From: Motacilla alba alba
Taxonomy: Eukaryota; Chordata; Aves; Passeriformes; Motacillidae
Length of the DNA: 64,000 nucleotides
Reading direction: 5' to 3'
Assembly: GCF_015832195.1 (NCBI RefSeq)
Contig: NC_052019.1
Span: 2,589,685 to 2,653,684 of the forward strand
The translations under genes and the position numbers were made by a program. Every line of letters begins with the position of its first letter. Positions within the stretch are counted from its first letter, which is position 1. Of the stretch, positions 1-17,279 are shown piece by piece. The notes beneath the pieces are model-generated. The model was given only the letters and a program-made list of their open reading frames with translations, was not told the origin of the DNA and did no database searches.

Positions 1-1006
1 AACCTGGAACTGAGGGTGCCTGAGACAAAAGAAAAGCATCCATTCTGTCCCATGGGGACCGAGTCAATGAACTCAGTAGGGTGGGTGGGCAATGGTCAGC
101 TGAGTGGCCACAGCTGTCCAGAAGCCACTGACCTTGCTCCTCCAGGTTTGGTTCAATCACTCAAACTTTGCAATGCTCCTTCCCCCTTCCTTCAGGTAAT
201 GAGATCCTTGGCTGGTACAGGTTCAAATTCTCCGTTATTCAATGAGGTAACAAAAAAAAGGTTGTTGTGGGTCTTGTATTTCCATAAATAAGATTTTACA
301 CCTTTGTGTAAAAGCTGATGAGGAGCATCTAGACAGCTGAGAATTGGTCCCAAGGATAACTGGTCCCAGAACAACCCTAGTGAAAGACAACTTTTGAAAC
401 CATTATTTGCATGTTATCCATGCCCCATGGCCTAGTTTTGGCCAACCCAAGGCACAGCCTAAGTAGGAATCAAATGGAGAAGGGAAATAAAGATTTGAGA
501 GAAAATTTAGGATGACACCTGCACAAAATAATCTTTTTAAAAGCTCAAGTTCAGGTGAGCAACAATCCCAAGAAAGAGATGGAAATTGTGTTGCTTAAAC
601 CCCGTGGTGTCATCCCTAAGGGATGTGCTGAAGGGAGCACTTGTATGAACCAGGACCAGGGATGGGGACCTTCCATCTCCATGGGAACACAAACTTCCTC
701 AAACCTGGGAAAAGTGACAGAAATAATTCAAGCTTGGGCTTGGTTGTGTCTCACCAGTGCCATAGAGCTGTGCCTACTAAAATCCATGCAACCCACTGCC
801 CTGGGAACCACAAGCCTTGGACTGAGAAGATTAGGAGCTCTTTTTGATAACAGTGGGTGAGGTTTGGGGAATGCTGCTCCTCCAAGGGATCTGGGGCTCC
901 CACAGAAGAGGAGAACCCCATCACCAGGACATGATTTTGATCCGCAAAGGGCACAGCAGACAAAAGGCACCTCTTTAACAACCCTTTTTTCCCCTCCTTG
1001 TCCCAG
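1..1006. other. Upstream flank or intron before the first visible LZTS3 coding exon
   Basis: No gene is supported here. The stretch ends in a pyrimidine tract and AG at 1005-1006 that reads as a 3' splice acceptor, so the LZTS3 5'UTR probably starts in an exon to the left of the window. Short open frames on both strands show no recognisable protein. Confidence 0.6.
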
Positions 1007-1045
1007 TGCCACTGAGCTGTGCCTCCACCTCACCCCTACGCTGCC

Positions 1046-5693
<4,648 letters not shown>

Positions 5694-8600
5694 GGGGGCA
5701 CCGAGGCGACACCACGGAATTTTTTATTGCTGTGCATGTACTACCTACTCAAGCCAGTGATCTTCCGAAGGATGACGCGCTCCCGTCGGAGCGGTGTGAG
5801 CGTGCTCCCACCAGGCTCCCTCACCCTCACTCTCCACTTCTGTGCTCTTTAGGTACAATAACTGTGGATGTGCGTTGGTTTTCTATCAATAATGTGACAT
5901 CTCGTCTGGGTATTTTTCCTAGTACAGCTGGTGAGGGTCAATTGGCTCTTTTGTAATCTGTCCTGACTGTTACTTCACTAGAGGCTGCACCCCCTCTCCT
6001 GCAATTCACCCTTCTTCGGTTGGTTGTTTTGGAGGGTTGTATTCGGTTTCTTTGGTTTTCCAAGCATTGATGTGCAGCAAAACAGTTCAAAGTGGCAGGT
6101 TTGTTGTTTTTTGGGTTTGTTTTTTTTTTCCAGGCCGTTTTTAGCCACATTGGCTAATGGAGCAAAGCTCTTGGGATCATGAGCAAACTCAAGCATTCTG
6201 CATCAAGTATCCTGTCTAGACGGTGGTCTTAGTGAAGTCAGTGCGAGCTTGGCCACTGATTTCAGTGAAACCAGACATATCTCTACCATATCTCCCTCTT
6301 GCCCTGGCTGCAAGGGGTTAGGACATCCTTGAGGAGCAGGATGAGCCTGTCCTGGTAACAGAAGCCAACAAGGAATGATGTCCCAGCAGGAGCCTCTCTG
6401 GAGGCTCAGCAGAGCTTGACATATGCTGCGTTTTCACTTCCTTGTGGTTTCCTCCTGCAGTTCCACTCCTCTCCCAGGTTGTGACCAACCCCGGGAGCAG
6501 AAATACCCTCCCACCTCTGCCTTGGTCCCCTTACTCTATACCCAAGCTGGCTGCAGCAAGAAAACAGCTTGGAAATCCAGGCTAGTTTCCCTTCCCAACA
6601 GCCCTCTTACTTCCCAAAGTCAATGGAATCGAGGTTTGGGGAAGCCTCCAAACCCATGGGATGTTTATGCAAACTGAAGCTTTAGCAATCTGCCCCAAAA
6701 GTGGGCAATTGTGCCACCCTGTCCCCAAACGAGTGACACCTCAGTGCACTCTCTTGGTCCAGGGTCTGCTTAAAAACAGCACTCGAGCCTCACTCAGGAG
6801 TTGCAGGCGGGGCACAGCAGCACCACAGCTGGATTGCAGCAGTCAGCCTTCAGTACTGCCATTCCAAACAGCACCCACAGCCATCCCATGGGGCATCCCA
6901 CACTCCAGGGATGGAGATAACAACTCGCAGGCCTAGCTCAAGAAAATACTCACTATTAACTCTGAGCATGGAAGAAGTCATAAGAGGGGGAAATGCTTAA
7001 GATCACGCAAGTGCTTATGCCCTGGCAGAATAATAAACCAAATCCTACGTGCACAGTCACCAAGGCAGCAAAACCTGGCACTCTGCTTGAAAAGGTGAGC
7101 AAGGTGAGCTCAGTTCTTCGTGTCATGGACAATTTTTTACCACGAGTCACAATAAAGAGAAGAAAAATGTTGCAAAGTGGAGTTTGCACTGGCCAAAGGA
7201 TCAAAGGGAGTGGGGATTTTGGCTCTTTGCCCTGGGGAGCAGCTAGAAGAGAAAAGTTACAATTAGCACTGGGATGTCTTGAAATGTCTGTGAGGTGACT
7301 CCAGGGCAAATTTGGCCAGATTAAATTTCATGTGCATACCAAGGAAGAACCTGGAGGCATTGAGGGGCTGAAGACCTTCCAAACAAAAGCCCTGAAGCTG
7401 CACGTTTTCCATGTTCTGTCTCCCCAAAGCTCTCCTGTTCACGACCAGGTGTGACCATCAGTTTGATAACAAACATTGTTGTGATGAGCTCCAGACTGAG
7501 CAGAGTGGAGACTGCAGTTAGTCCCACCAGCCCAAGTCATGGGACAGTGCTACCAGCCAGGAGCTGGTGGTGGCTGCCAGAAATCCCTGGGGCCACTGAA
7601 AATAGAAAAGTGCCAAGACCAGGGCATTTCAAGATCCCAGTGGACAGCTCCTGTCTTTTCCCACCACTTCTTCCCGTGTCTTTGGAGCTGGAGGAAGACA
7701 ACTCATGGAAAACACCAGGGCAGCTCAGGCTAAGCCCCCTTCCCTGCACCAGCCATAAAAGGGAGGTTAGACCAGGTCTGACACTGATGGGCGTGGGGAA
7801 GAGTCCTACTGCAAATCCTGAAGATCTCCAGCACTCTTGGACATCAGCCCGTGCACCCCAGCCAGGAAGGAGCGCAGCTGCCTGCCAGTGCCACACAGCT
7901 GCAGACTTTGCCATGGCAGGGAGACATCCACACGCACCTGGCCAGGCAAATCCCAGAGCTTCCTCCATGTCATACTCCAGGCCTTCCAGACAGAGACAAA
8001 CATCCCACAGTGTCAGGGCTGGAGATCTGGTGTCTTGCACTGTCTCAGTTTTCTGCTCACATCGGACAAGCCCACGTTGTCCTCCCTCCCAAAGCAGGCG
8101 TTTGGTGTCTGTCCTTGTGAAGGTTGTTCACCTTGGAGGAGGAGAGGCCCACTCCTTCCACCTTCCTCACTGCATCACATCGATCCAGAGCTTCAATCCA
8201 GACCTGAGAGACCTCGACTGTGGACATTCCCTGGATGACAGAGCCTTGCAGACACCCGTTAGGACACTCTGCTGCTGGTTTTCCCTCTCTTGGGATTCTC
8301 TCCAAGCAGCACCCCCAACTGTCCTGCAGAAACCACCCCACCCCTGCTATGGTGACAGAAAACACAGATGGTTTTGGGAGCCAAACTGCCACAAAGGATT
8401 CCTGTGCTTCAGGATTCCTCCCGACAACTGGATGTGCTGCTCCCCATCAAGTCCTCTCCCCTGTGCCAGCCCTTTGCTCAGCAGAGATGGAGCAAAATGA
8501 TGGTGAGACACCTGGATTCCTCTCGTTTGTGCCCAGGTGGAGCTCACGTGGCTCCTTCCAGATCTTTCACACTTTCACAAGCTGATGAAATCTCCCATCA

Positions 8601-9522
8601 AAAGCTTCTTTGAGGCTCTGGGGTCTAAGCCCTGGATTAGGACAGCCAAGGGGTGCCAGGCTGGTTTGGGTGACATATCCTGGGAATGGCCAAGGAGGCT
8701 GGCAGCATGTCTCTTGGAGGCTCAGGCAGGGCTGATGAATTGTTTCTGTCCCATGGAATTCCACCCAGAGTTTGGGCTTGACCATCCCCCAGCTGTGTCC
8801 TCCACCTTGGAGCTGGGGAAACTCAGCTTGATGTCCTGGTTCTTGTGTCATTCTCCAAGTCCTGCCCCCAGCATCCTCTCTAACTTCCCACCACCACAAG
8901 CTGTGGCCGTGAGGGTCTCAGTTGCCCATACATGGGGGTCCAGAAGCATTAGAGATGCTCTGGGATACCCAACACATGCAGCTGGACAATACAATCCAAG
9001 ATTTTTGGGAGAGCCAGGCCAGTGGTGGCAGTCCTGGAGCAGCTCTGTTGTCACAGGCCCCCCATGTACAGAGCCCAGTCATGCCCCAGGCACATCCACA
9101 CGGCAAAAAGAGGACACTGATCAGCTCCAGAGGCTTCCACCCATGAGGATGTGGCTAAGCAGCCTGTCCTGCTGCCAGGGAAGGTCTTATTCTGCTGTGA
9201 GCAGGGCTGCTTTGCTCCACCACCATTCCAAGGCTGGCTGCTACCATTGTCCCAGCAACCCAGCTGGGCTGATTCCAGCACTCCCCTCTCACCCCCAGGG
9301 TGAACACCACAACCAGGGCACGTTGTTGTGCCTCACACAGCCCCACTTAGCTCCTGCCACTGTCTGCTGGCAGCTGGTGGCCCCGGTCCTGCTGTCACTG
9401 GTGGTGGTCACTCACCTCCAGGTTTCCACGCTCCAGAGAGGAATGGAATTGTTGCTCTAACACTGTTGTACAGAGAGAAGTGTATTTGGATGTAAATAAG
9501 AGCCCAGCTCTGTATGTTGATG

Positions 9523-9528
9523 ATTAAA
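9523..9528 (+). terminator. Candidate polyadenylation signal (ATTAAA), LZTS3
   Basis: ATTAAA is followed within about 30 bases by a GT/T-rich stretch (CTCTGTGGCTTCTCTGTTGG), the usual layout of a cleavage site. It lies 3.8 kb past the LZTS3 stop. This is a variant hexamer, so only a candidate. Confidence 0.35.
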
Positions 9529-12500
9529 AGGAGACAAGAAGGCTCTGTGGCTTCTCTGTTGGCGAGCGGGGCTGAGTGCTGCACACAGGATGCTCAGCAC
9601 CCCCACCTGGGCCTGGCTGCACTGGGAATGTGGGCTTCAGCACCTCCCAGGAGAGCAATCCACTTGGGATTAGCTCAGCCTGGAGTCACTCTGTCCTGCT
9701 TGGATGCTTGCTGTCACCCTGAGCCTGTGATGGGCCCTGGTTAAGGGTGAAGTCCCCTTTGCCTGGCTGGTGTCACACCCAGACTCCATGCAGACAGTAG
9801 TTCCCAGAGTGTCCCCCCTGAGCTCTGCCCATGGAAAGGAACATCCTGCTCCCCTCCTGCCCCTTGCAGTGGCACTTTATAGCTCGCTCAAGGCAGCGAG
9901 CTCACGAGCAACGTGACCAAAGATCTCTGGAGAGCACTGGGCTGCATGCTTGGAGCTGCGTCCTGGCTTTCCTGCAGAGACGTGAGGCTGGTGGGGGCTG
10001 GAAAAGGGGAATGAGAGCTGGCAGGGGACATGATTTCCCCGTGTCCCACCTGAGAATGTTTGCAGGTCCGTAAGGGCCTTCCCTGTGCGAGATAGGACAG
10101 GATAGAAAGGAGTTCCTGGGTGAGGTGACTGTCCCCAGTTGGTGACACCAGTATCCTCCACAGCCATACCAATTAGCTCCACACATTTCCCGTGGAGAAT
10201 ATGGACCAGGGGCTGTCCCTAGGAGTTGGGATGGATGCCATTCCCTTTCTTCTTGAGGAGAAGAGAGGATGCACACCAAGCCATCCTCTTGTCTTCAGGA
10301 AACTTCATGCCTCCCCTCTTTAGAGCAATAGTTCTCCTCTAGGTTAGCAGCAGACACCACTACAAGGTCCAGTCAATTGTTCTGGCTCGGTGGGAATTGT
10401 CCAGGAAAATGAGCATCCTGAGAGCTGGTGGTCCTGCTGGCTGCCCCCTCAGTGTCCTCTCCCCAGGGCATCCTCAGCACCTTCCTTACCAAGGAACCAA
10501 ATTCCAAGGTGAAGGCAGCGTGTTCTTCACTTCTCCTGCTTGGGGTGTTGAAGGCATCTCCACACACCTGTGCTCCAGGAAGGCTCCTGGACCTGGCAGG
10601 AGGCCAGTGGGAGATCTGTGCTCCTGCAGGTGGGTGTTCAGGTGGGCCTGGGCCTTGGGCAGATGCCTCTCAACTGTGCCTCTGCTCCCCAGCCATTCTC
10701 AGCCTTCTCCACTCCATCCCTGGGATGGAAGAGAGCCCAACTCGCTGTTAATTAATCCAAACCTTCAGTTTAAGCCTTGAAACCCCTCTATATTTACTCT
10801 TCACCAAGACCCCTTGCTAAAGATCTGTTCGTGTGCTGCCTGTGCCCTGCTGCTCCTCTGCTCCAGCTCTCCAGGCTCTCCTGCCTCCCTTTAGATCATC
10901 CCCATCCCCCTGGAGCAGTCAGTGCCTCTCCCAGGTACATCTGGACAAGCTGGAGCTACAGCCCCCACTGGGAATGGGTTATCCCAACCCTGCTCTCAGG
11001 AGCTTCCCAGAACCCTGATCCTCTCCTCTCTGGCACCCCCACGGCAGCTCCATCAGCCCTGCTTTACCTCCAAGGACAATCTGGCTTCCTGCTGAAGGAC
11101 ATTCCCATGGCCTGCAATCCTGTGGGACCTTAGCACGGGGATTCACACCTTCACCACCAGCTCTGGAGCTCCTTGGTCCTTCCACCCTCTGGAAAAACAG
11201 GGGTCTGAGGGGTCTCTGAGGTCCTTAGGGGCACACAGAACCCTGCAGTGTATCAAAGGGTTGGGATTGCATCCAGCTGTTTGCAGATGTTGGCTTCCCC
11301 AGAGGATGTTTCATGCTGGCAGCACCGAGCTCCTGCACGTTCAGGGTAATCCTCCTCCCTGGTTCTCCCAGTGATGGGGATCGTGTCAGGTCTGGAGCCT
11401 GGACCAGGCTGTGTCCCCACAGCTCTTTCACAAATCTGTTTTTTTCTGGCAGGAAGTCTCTGCTTTCTGTCCCAAAGCAATAGGTTTTTCCAGGGAGATT
11501 TCAAAGGGACTCTTCCCAACTCCGACGCCGGCAGGCAAGCCAACATTCCCATGAATACCTTCATAGCTCCAGCCCTGGCCTCAGCTCCTCTGGAAAGGGA
11601 TGCAAGGTCCAGTCTGGCTCTAAATACCCACAGTGGCCTGAGCTTGGTGGCCCTGTTTATCCAGAGAGCCCAAAGCTTCCCACACCCAGCAGGCCACCAG
11701 CCTGGCCACCCCGGAGGTGTGACCCATCCCCTCCGTGGCTGTCACTGGGCCCCTGCAGCAGATCTTCTCCACGTGGGAGCCACTGGGGTGTCCGAGCTCA
11801 CGGAGCCACCTTCAGCGAGTGGCTCTGCCATTCCTGAGAGCCAGGCTGGGAGGAGAAGGCCCCTCGACCCCTTCCCCGTGACTGAAAGGAGCGGAACGCG
11901 CGCGGGCAGAGCTCCAGCCCCGGCGCGGGAGCGTCCCAGCGCCACCCAAATGCTGCACACCCGGCTGAAGCGTCTATGCAGTCCCTTCCCAGGCAGCCGT
12001 GTCCCCGCAGAGCCCAGCCCAGGGCTCCTCCAAGGTGTTTTTGTTTGCACTCTCCAGGACCTGGAAATCGCTGTGAGCCCAGAGGAGCCGCGCTGGCCTT
12101 CGGGCACCGCACCGGGCAGGGATTCCCCTGGCCCCAAACCCATCTCCACGTGGCTGAGTGCAGTTCTCCAGCAGATGCAGAGCTGTGCCCCCTCAAAGCC
12201 CAGCTCCCCAGGGTGGGCAAGGCTGCGTCCGACCTCACCAGCAATAACAGGAGCTCTGCTGGCCGTGCCCCCGGGCAGCACCTCCTGCGTGCCACCCCTG
12301 GTGCCACCCCGCAGCTCCCCGCGTGTAAATTCAGTGCCAGCCCTGTGCTTCTCTTCCCTCTCGTTTCCTGACGCCTCGGTGGCTCTCTCTTTTCCCTTCT
12401 TTCCCTCTCTTTCTCTCTCCTCTCTGACTGTGAATTCAAACCAGAAGTGTTCTGAACTCGACTCTGTTACTGTTCTGTCTCTGCGTCCGACTGTTGGTTC

Positions 12501-12529
12501 TCCGAACTGCGTTTAAACGAGACTTTGCA

Positions 12530-12780
12530 AAAAACAAAAAAAAAAATCTTAAAAATCTAAAAAAAAAAAAAAATCTTAAAAAAAAACTTTAAAAAATCTG
12601 AAAAAATCTAAAAAGAAAAATCTAAAAAAAAAAAAAAATCTGAAAAAATCCAAAAATACTCTTAAAAAGTCTAAAAAAGTTCTTCAAAAATAAAAAAATA
12701 TTCTTAAAAAAATATAAAATTCTAAAAAAATTTAAAAATTATATATATATAAATATATATATATATACTTTAAAAAATTA
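12530..12780. repeat. A-rich low-complexity tract (AAAAATCT-type) ending in an AT microsatellite
   Basis: Runs of A broken by TCT or TCTT repeat irregularly, then pass into ATATATATAAATATATAT near 12740-12770. It looks like a decayed poly(A)-derived simple repeat. Confidence 0.8.
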
Positions 12781-13130
12781 ATAAAAAATATTTAAAAAAA
12801 TAACTCCATTAAGTCGGGTGTCTCTCCTGTCCACTTGGTCACTTCCAAACACCATTGTCTTGACTTTGCCTCTGGTTGAAGTGTGTTTAAAGACAAGAGG
12901 TTGAACAAAAAAAAAAAAAAAAGAAAGAAAAAAAATTTTAAAAATATTAGAAAACAGAGGTAACACTCACCATTCTGGGATTTTTTTGTACAGCAAAGGT
13001 GTATCTGTTTCAGAGGTTCTTGTTAAAACTCCACCACAATTCCCAACTCCCTGCTGGCCTGTTGTCTGTCCCCATGGGGTTATCCAGATGTGAAGAGCTA
13101 CTGCCTTTGCCATTTTCTACAGTGAATATA

Positions 13131-13136
13131 AATAAA
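13131..13136 (+). terminator. Candidate distal polyadenylation signal (AATAAA), LZTS3
   Basis: AATAAA sits in an AU-rich stretch followed by TCTGTACAGAGGTATGTATA, typical of a 3'UTR end. If real it gives LZTS3 a 3'UTR of about 7.4 kb that includes the A-rich tract. Confidence 0.35.
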
Positions 13137-13299
13137 TCTGTACAGAGGTATGTATATATATAAATAGACAGGCAGATCAATATGTATACGTATCTCCAGC
13201 GCTCCTCTCTCCACCTGACTGTGAAGGGTTTTTATTGGGCAAAAATAAAATGGAGAAAGGCCCCGTTTTAAAAAGGGAATGTGTGGTTTGTGTCACAGC

Positions 13300-14890
13300 T
13301 GGGAGAATTTGGGGACCAGGGGGATTTGGGGATGGATCCACAGCTGGGAGAAAACCAGGGGGATTTTGGGATGGATCCACAGCTGGGAGAATTTGGGAAC
13401 CAGGGGGATTTGGGGATGGATCCACAGCTGGGAGAATTTGGGAACCAGGGGGATTTGAGGATGGATCCACAGCTGGGAGAGAACCAGGGGGCTTTTGGCA
13501 TGGATCCACAGCTGGGAGAGAAGCAGGGGGATTTTGGGGATGGATCCACAGCTGGAAAAACCAGGGGGCTTTTGGGATGGATCCACAGCTGGGAGAGAAG
13601 CAGGGGGATTTTGGGATGGATCCACAGCTGGGAGAACCAGGAGGATATTGGGGATGGAGCCACAGCTGGGAGAGAAGCAGGGGGATTTGGGGATGGATCC
13701 ACATCCTGGAGAACCAGGAGGATTTGGGGATGGATCCACAGCTGGGAGAACTAGGGGGATTTTGGGATGGATCCACAGCTGGGAGAATTTGGGAACCAGG
13801 GGGATTTGAGGATGGATCCACAGCTGGGAGAGAACCAGGGGGCTTTTGGCATGGATCCACAGCTGGGAGAGAAGCAGGGGGATTTTGGGATGGATCCACA
13901 GCTGGGAGAACCAGGAGAATTTTGGGATGGATCCACAGCTGGGAGAGAAGCAGGGGGATTTTGGGATGGATCCACAGCTGGGAGAACCAGGAGGATATTG
14001 GGGATGGAGCCACAGCTGGGAGAGAAGCAGGGGGATTTGGGGATGGATCCACATCCTGGAGAACCAGGAGGATTTGGGGATGGATCCACAGCTGGGAGAA
14101 TTTGGGAACCAGGGGGATTTGGGGATGGATCCACAGCTGGGAGAACCAGGGGGATTTTGGGATGGATCCACAGCTGGGAGAACCAGGGGGATTTTGGGAT
14201 GGATCCACAGCTGGGAGAATTTGGGAACCAGGGGGATTTGGGGATGGATCCACAGCTGGGAGAAGGGAGCAGAACCAAGTGGATTTTGGGATGGATCCAC
14301 AGCTGGGAGAGAACCAGGAGGATTTTGGGATGGATCCACAGCTGGGAGAGAACCAGGGGGATTTTGGGATGGATCCACAGCTGGGAGAGAACCAGGGGGA
14401 TTTTGGGATGGATCCACAGCTGGGAGAACCAGGGGGATTTGGGGATGGATCCACAGCTGGGAGAACTGGGGAGAACTAGGGGGATTTTGGGATGGATCCA
14501 CAGCTGGAAGAATTTGGGAACCAGGGGGATTTTGGGGATGGATCCACATCCTGGAAAACCAGAGGGATTTGGGAATGGATCCACAGCTGGGAGAAGGAAG
14601 CAGAACCAGGGGGATTTTGGGATCCACAGCTGGGAGAACTGGGGAGAACCAGGGGGATTTTGGGATGGATCCACAGCTGGGATAACCAGGGGGATTTTGG
14701 GATGGATCCACATCCTGGAGAACCGGGGATTTGGGAATGGAACCACAGCTGTGAGAAGGAAGCAGAACCAGGTGGATTTTGGGATGGATCCACAGCTGGA
14801 AGAATTTGGGAATCAGGGGGATTTGGGGATGGATCCACAGCTGGGAGAATTTGGGAACCAGGGTGAGTTTGGGGATGGATCCACAGGTGG
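13300..14890. repeat. Minisatellite, ~38-44 bp unit containing GGATGGATCCACAGCTGGGA
   Basis: About 40 tandem units. Each has the GGATGGATCCACAGCTGGGA core (a BamHI site and a PvuII-type CAGCTG). The units differ by short inserts: none (38 bp), a GA insert (40 bp) or an ATTTGGG insert (about 44 bp). The mixed lengths shift the frame and stops are absent, so very long open frames appear on both strands; they are not genes. A higher-order duplication is visible: the segment starting near 13452 (GATTTGAGG, then TTTTGGCATGG) recurs at 13803, 351 bases later. Confidence 0.95.
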
Positions 14891-15358
14891 AATGAGGAGT
14901 TTGGAGGGAAAGCTTCACTCTGGGTGAACCAGCAGGCTCCAATCCAGCTGCAGTGCTGGGAAGGCAATTCCCCTTTCCTCCCCTGGAAGAAGCCACATCC
15001 CCCACTGGAGCATCCCTGGGGGCTCCCTGATTTCCCCAGCACGTGGCTGAAGGAGTGGAGCACACTCAAAATGCTTCAAATTCGTGTTAGATCCCAGACG
15101 CTGGGAGTGAGGACCCCAGGCTGAGCTCCATCCACCTTCCCTCATGACCAGGGAGGAAACACCACATCCAAAACCTCCTGCAGGATTTTACTCAAATCAA
15201 TCCCTCCCAACTCTGTCAGCGTCGCTAAAAGCAAGAGAAAAAAACGTTGTTTTTCTTTAAAACCCCAGCAATTCCAGCACTTTTCCAGCTTCATTAGCGA
15301 GCTCTCCTGCCCTCTGGTGACAGAGGAGAGGCAGGGATTCCCTCAGGTCGCTCAGGTT

Positions 15359-16187
15359 TGTTATAAATAAGAAGCTTGACCAGGCCAATATTCAAGCAGC
15401 AATCAATTTATTAATTAAGGTGGTAAAGTATGAGCAAAACAGCGCTGGGTACAGTGGGGGAAGTTTTCCCTCCAGCTGCACACCGATGGTTGGGGCGTGC
15501 AGATATTTATAGGGGTGCACATGAGCTTTTCTCAGCAGTTTCTATTCCCGATTTTCACGTCACAATTCTATACACTGTTGTGAGTTAGTTTTTCTCAGGA
15601 TGTACCCCAGAAAGGAGCATCCCCAGATGGTGGGGTCCGACTTCTGAAAGAAGAAAGAGGTCTCCCAGCTGGTGTGGTCCAGACTCCAGATGTGGGTCCA
15701 CCTTTTAATTACAAAGAGTATAAATCTCATAGCAGTGATGTCCAGCTTCCCTTGGTCGAAGCCATCAATCCTTGGGTTGATGTTCATCTTCCTTTCTCAA
15801 GCTGCTTTTCACTGCTTTGCTAAGGTGTCGAGATAAGCATGTTTCCTTTACATATATTCTAAACTTATATTTTCAAAGCTCTTTACTACAAGCAATATTC
15901 TAAATTTTATACTGCAAAAGGTTATTATTGCAAAGCTGTTCAAGGCTTGGCTACGTGCAAAAAGTTCCTGTCCAGCAGCAACATCCTTAAAGCTTTAATT
16001 CCGATGCTATAAAAGTTAATTGCAAACAAAGGATGGGTTCAAAGGCCTTCTTCCATGCTTTACTCCCTCAGTTATTTTTTTGGAATTCATCCTTTAATTG
16101 TCCCAGGATCAGTATCCACACGTATCACAATCACAAGCACACACGCTGCCTGTGTGTGCCTGACACCAAACACAGCTTTGCATCTCA
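15359..16187 (-). mobile_element. Solo LTR of an endogenous retrovirus, reverse orientation
   Basis: Read on the minus strand it has LTR anatomy: a TATA box (CTATAAATATC, complement of about 15505-15515), a polyadenylation signal TTAATAAATT (complement near 15406-15415), then a short U5 ending ..TTATAACA at 15359. The plus-strand ends are TG at 15359 and CA at 16187, flanked by a perfect 6-bp direct repeat CAGGTT (15353-15358 and 16188-16193), as made by class II (ERVK-like) integrases. An alternative right end at 16172 would give TGTT..AACA termini but an imperfect repeat (CAGGTT/CAGCTT). No internal viral genes are present. Confidence 0.6.
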
Positions 16188-16659
16188 CAGGTTTAAAGCC
16201 TGAGGTGCCGGCAGCCAGCGGGGCTCTCCTCCTGGGGCTCTGAAAACGGCATTTCCCCCCTTGCCAGGCGGGAAAAGCCTGGCCTGAAGGAAGAGGTGGA
16301 CAGGAAGCAGAGCTGGTGGAAATACCAGGAAGGGGCTCGAGGCAATCTCTGAACAATGTGCCAGTGCTGAAGGCCCGCAGCGGGCGGCAGAAAGGATTCT
16401 GGCGACAGCGGAGCTGTGATTATTGGAAACACTCATCATTTGTGAGGGCACAGCCCTGGCCAAGGGGCTCTGGGCGGCCGTGCTGGGGCAGGAGCCCAGG
16501 GCAGAGCTGCAGAATCTCCGTTCCGGCGGGACAGCGGCAGTGACGGGGGTCAGCTCACACACCCGCGCGGCTGCTGCCTCCCCTTGGGGACACAGAAAGG
16601 ACATCCCAGGCCCCCAGCAGCTCCTGTGCCCTGCAACCACAGCCTCACAGAGCCACCGG

Positions 16660-17075
16660 TGCCTCTGGGTTGCCCCCAGACAAAGGGAGGAATGATGAAT
16701 CTGACTCCGTGTGCTCAGAAGGCTGATTTATTATTTTATGAGACTATATTAGATTTAAAAATGCTCAACTAAACTATATTAAAGAATACAGAAAGGATAC
16801 AGACAGAAGGCTAAAAAGATAATAATGAAAACTCGTGACTCTCTCCAGAGTCCTGACACAGCTTGGCCCTGATTAGCCAAAGAGTGAAAACAACTCACAT
16901 GAAACCAAAGAAACAATCACCTGTGGGTGAACAATCTCCAAACACATTCCAAAGGAGCACAACACAGGAGAAGCAAATGAGATAAGAGCTGTTTTCCTTT
17001 TTCTCTGAGGCTTCTCATCTTCCCAGAAGAAAAATCCTGGGCGAGGGGATTTTCCAGAAGATGCGAGCGCCGCCA
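16660..17075 (-). mobile_element. Solo LTR, same family as 61490-61913 and 62234-62623, reverse orientation
   Basis: Reverse-complement matches to the two clean copies run throughout: GGAATGATGAATCTGACTCC near its left end, the TTTATTATTTTATGA region, AAACCAAAGAAACAATCACC, AACAATCTCCAAACACATTCC and GGGATTTTCC near its right end. The left end is taken as TG at 16660. The right end is degraded and merges into the UBOX5/FASTKD5 CpG island; no clear target duplication remains, suggesting an older copy. Confidence 0.75.
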
Positions 17076-17130
17076 GCCCCGCGCCGCTCTGGGCGGGAAG
17101 GGCCCTCAAAGACTCCGATCCCCCCCCCGC

Positions 17131-17220
17131 CATGGCAGCGACACCTTCCCCTGTCCCAGGCTGCTCCAGCCCCATCCAGCCTGGCCTTGGGCACTGCCAG
17201 GGCTCCAGGGGCAGCCGCAG
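17131..17220 (-). mobile_element. CR1 LINE 3'-region fragment inside the UBOX5/FASTKD5 promoter area
   Basis: The reverse complement carries the usual CR1 3' wording (GCCCAAGGCCAGGCTGGATG, GGAAGGTGTC), matching the better preserved copies at 18 kb, 33 kb, 43 kb and 59 kb. Confidence 0.65.
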
Positions 17221-17279
17221 GTCCCGGCGCTCGGGGCGGTCACGGCGCCTCAGGGGCAGCCCCGGGGCCGCCATGGCGG

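Larger units (their letters stand above)
5694..13260 (+). other. LZTS3 3'UTR and downstream region (no second gene)
   Basis: About 7.5 kb without a convincing gene. It directly follows the LZTS3 stop and has 3'UTR character at the start (TTTTTATTGC, T-rich tracts) and again near 12.4-13.2 kb. Several open frames of 300-380 codons (7451-8500, 8537-9460, 11371-12516) have no recognisable domain, overlap frames on the other strand, and are better explained by stop-poor GC-rich sequence. Two polyadenylation candidates (9523 and 13131) suggest a short and a long 3'UTR; which is used cannot be told from sequence. Confidence 0.45.

Noticed and set aside
7451..9460. Two overlapping plus-strand open frames of 349 and 307 codons after LZTS3
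   Set aside because: No recognisable domain, low-bias composition, competing frames on the minus strand, and a position in likely 3'UTR; no splice or promoter support.
11371..12516. 381-codon plus-strand open frame
   Set aside because: Pro/Ser/Ala-rich GC sequence with an antisense frame of similar length; no motif; lies in likely LZTS3 3'UTR.
13177..15065. Open frames of up to 590 codons on both strands
   Set aside because: They are products of the minisatellite: repeated VDPSPNPPG/WIHSWE motifs, open in several frames at once, no start context and no homology.
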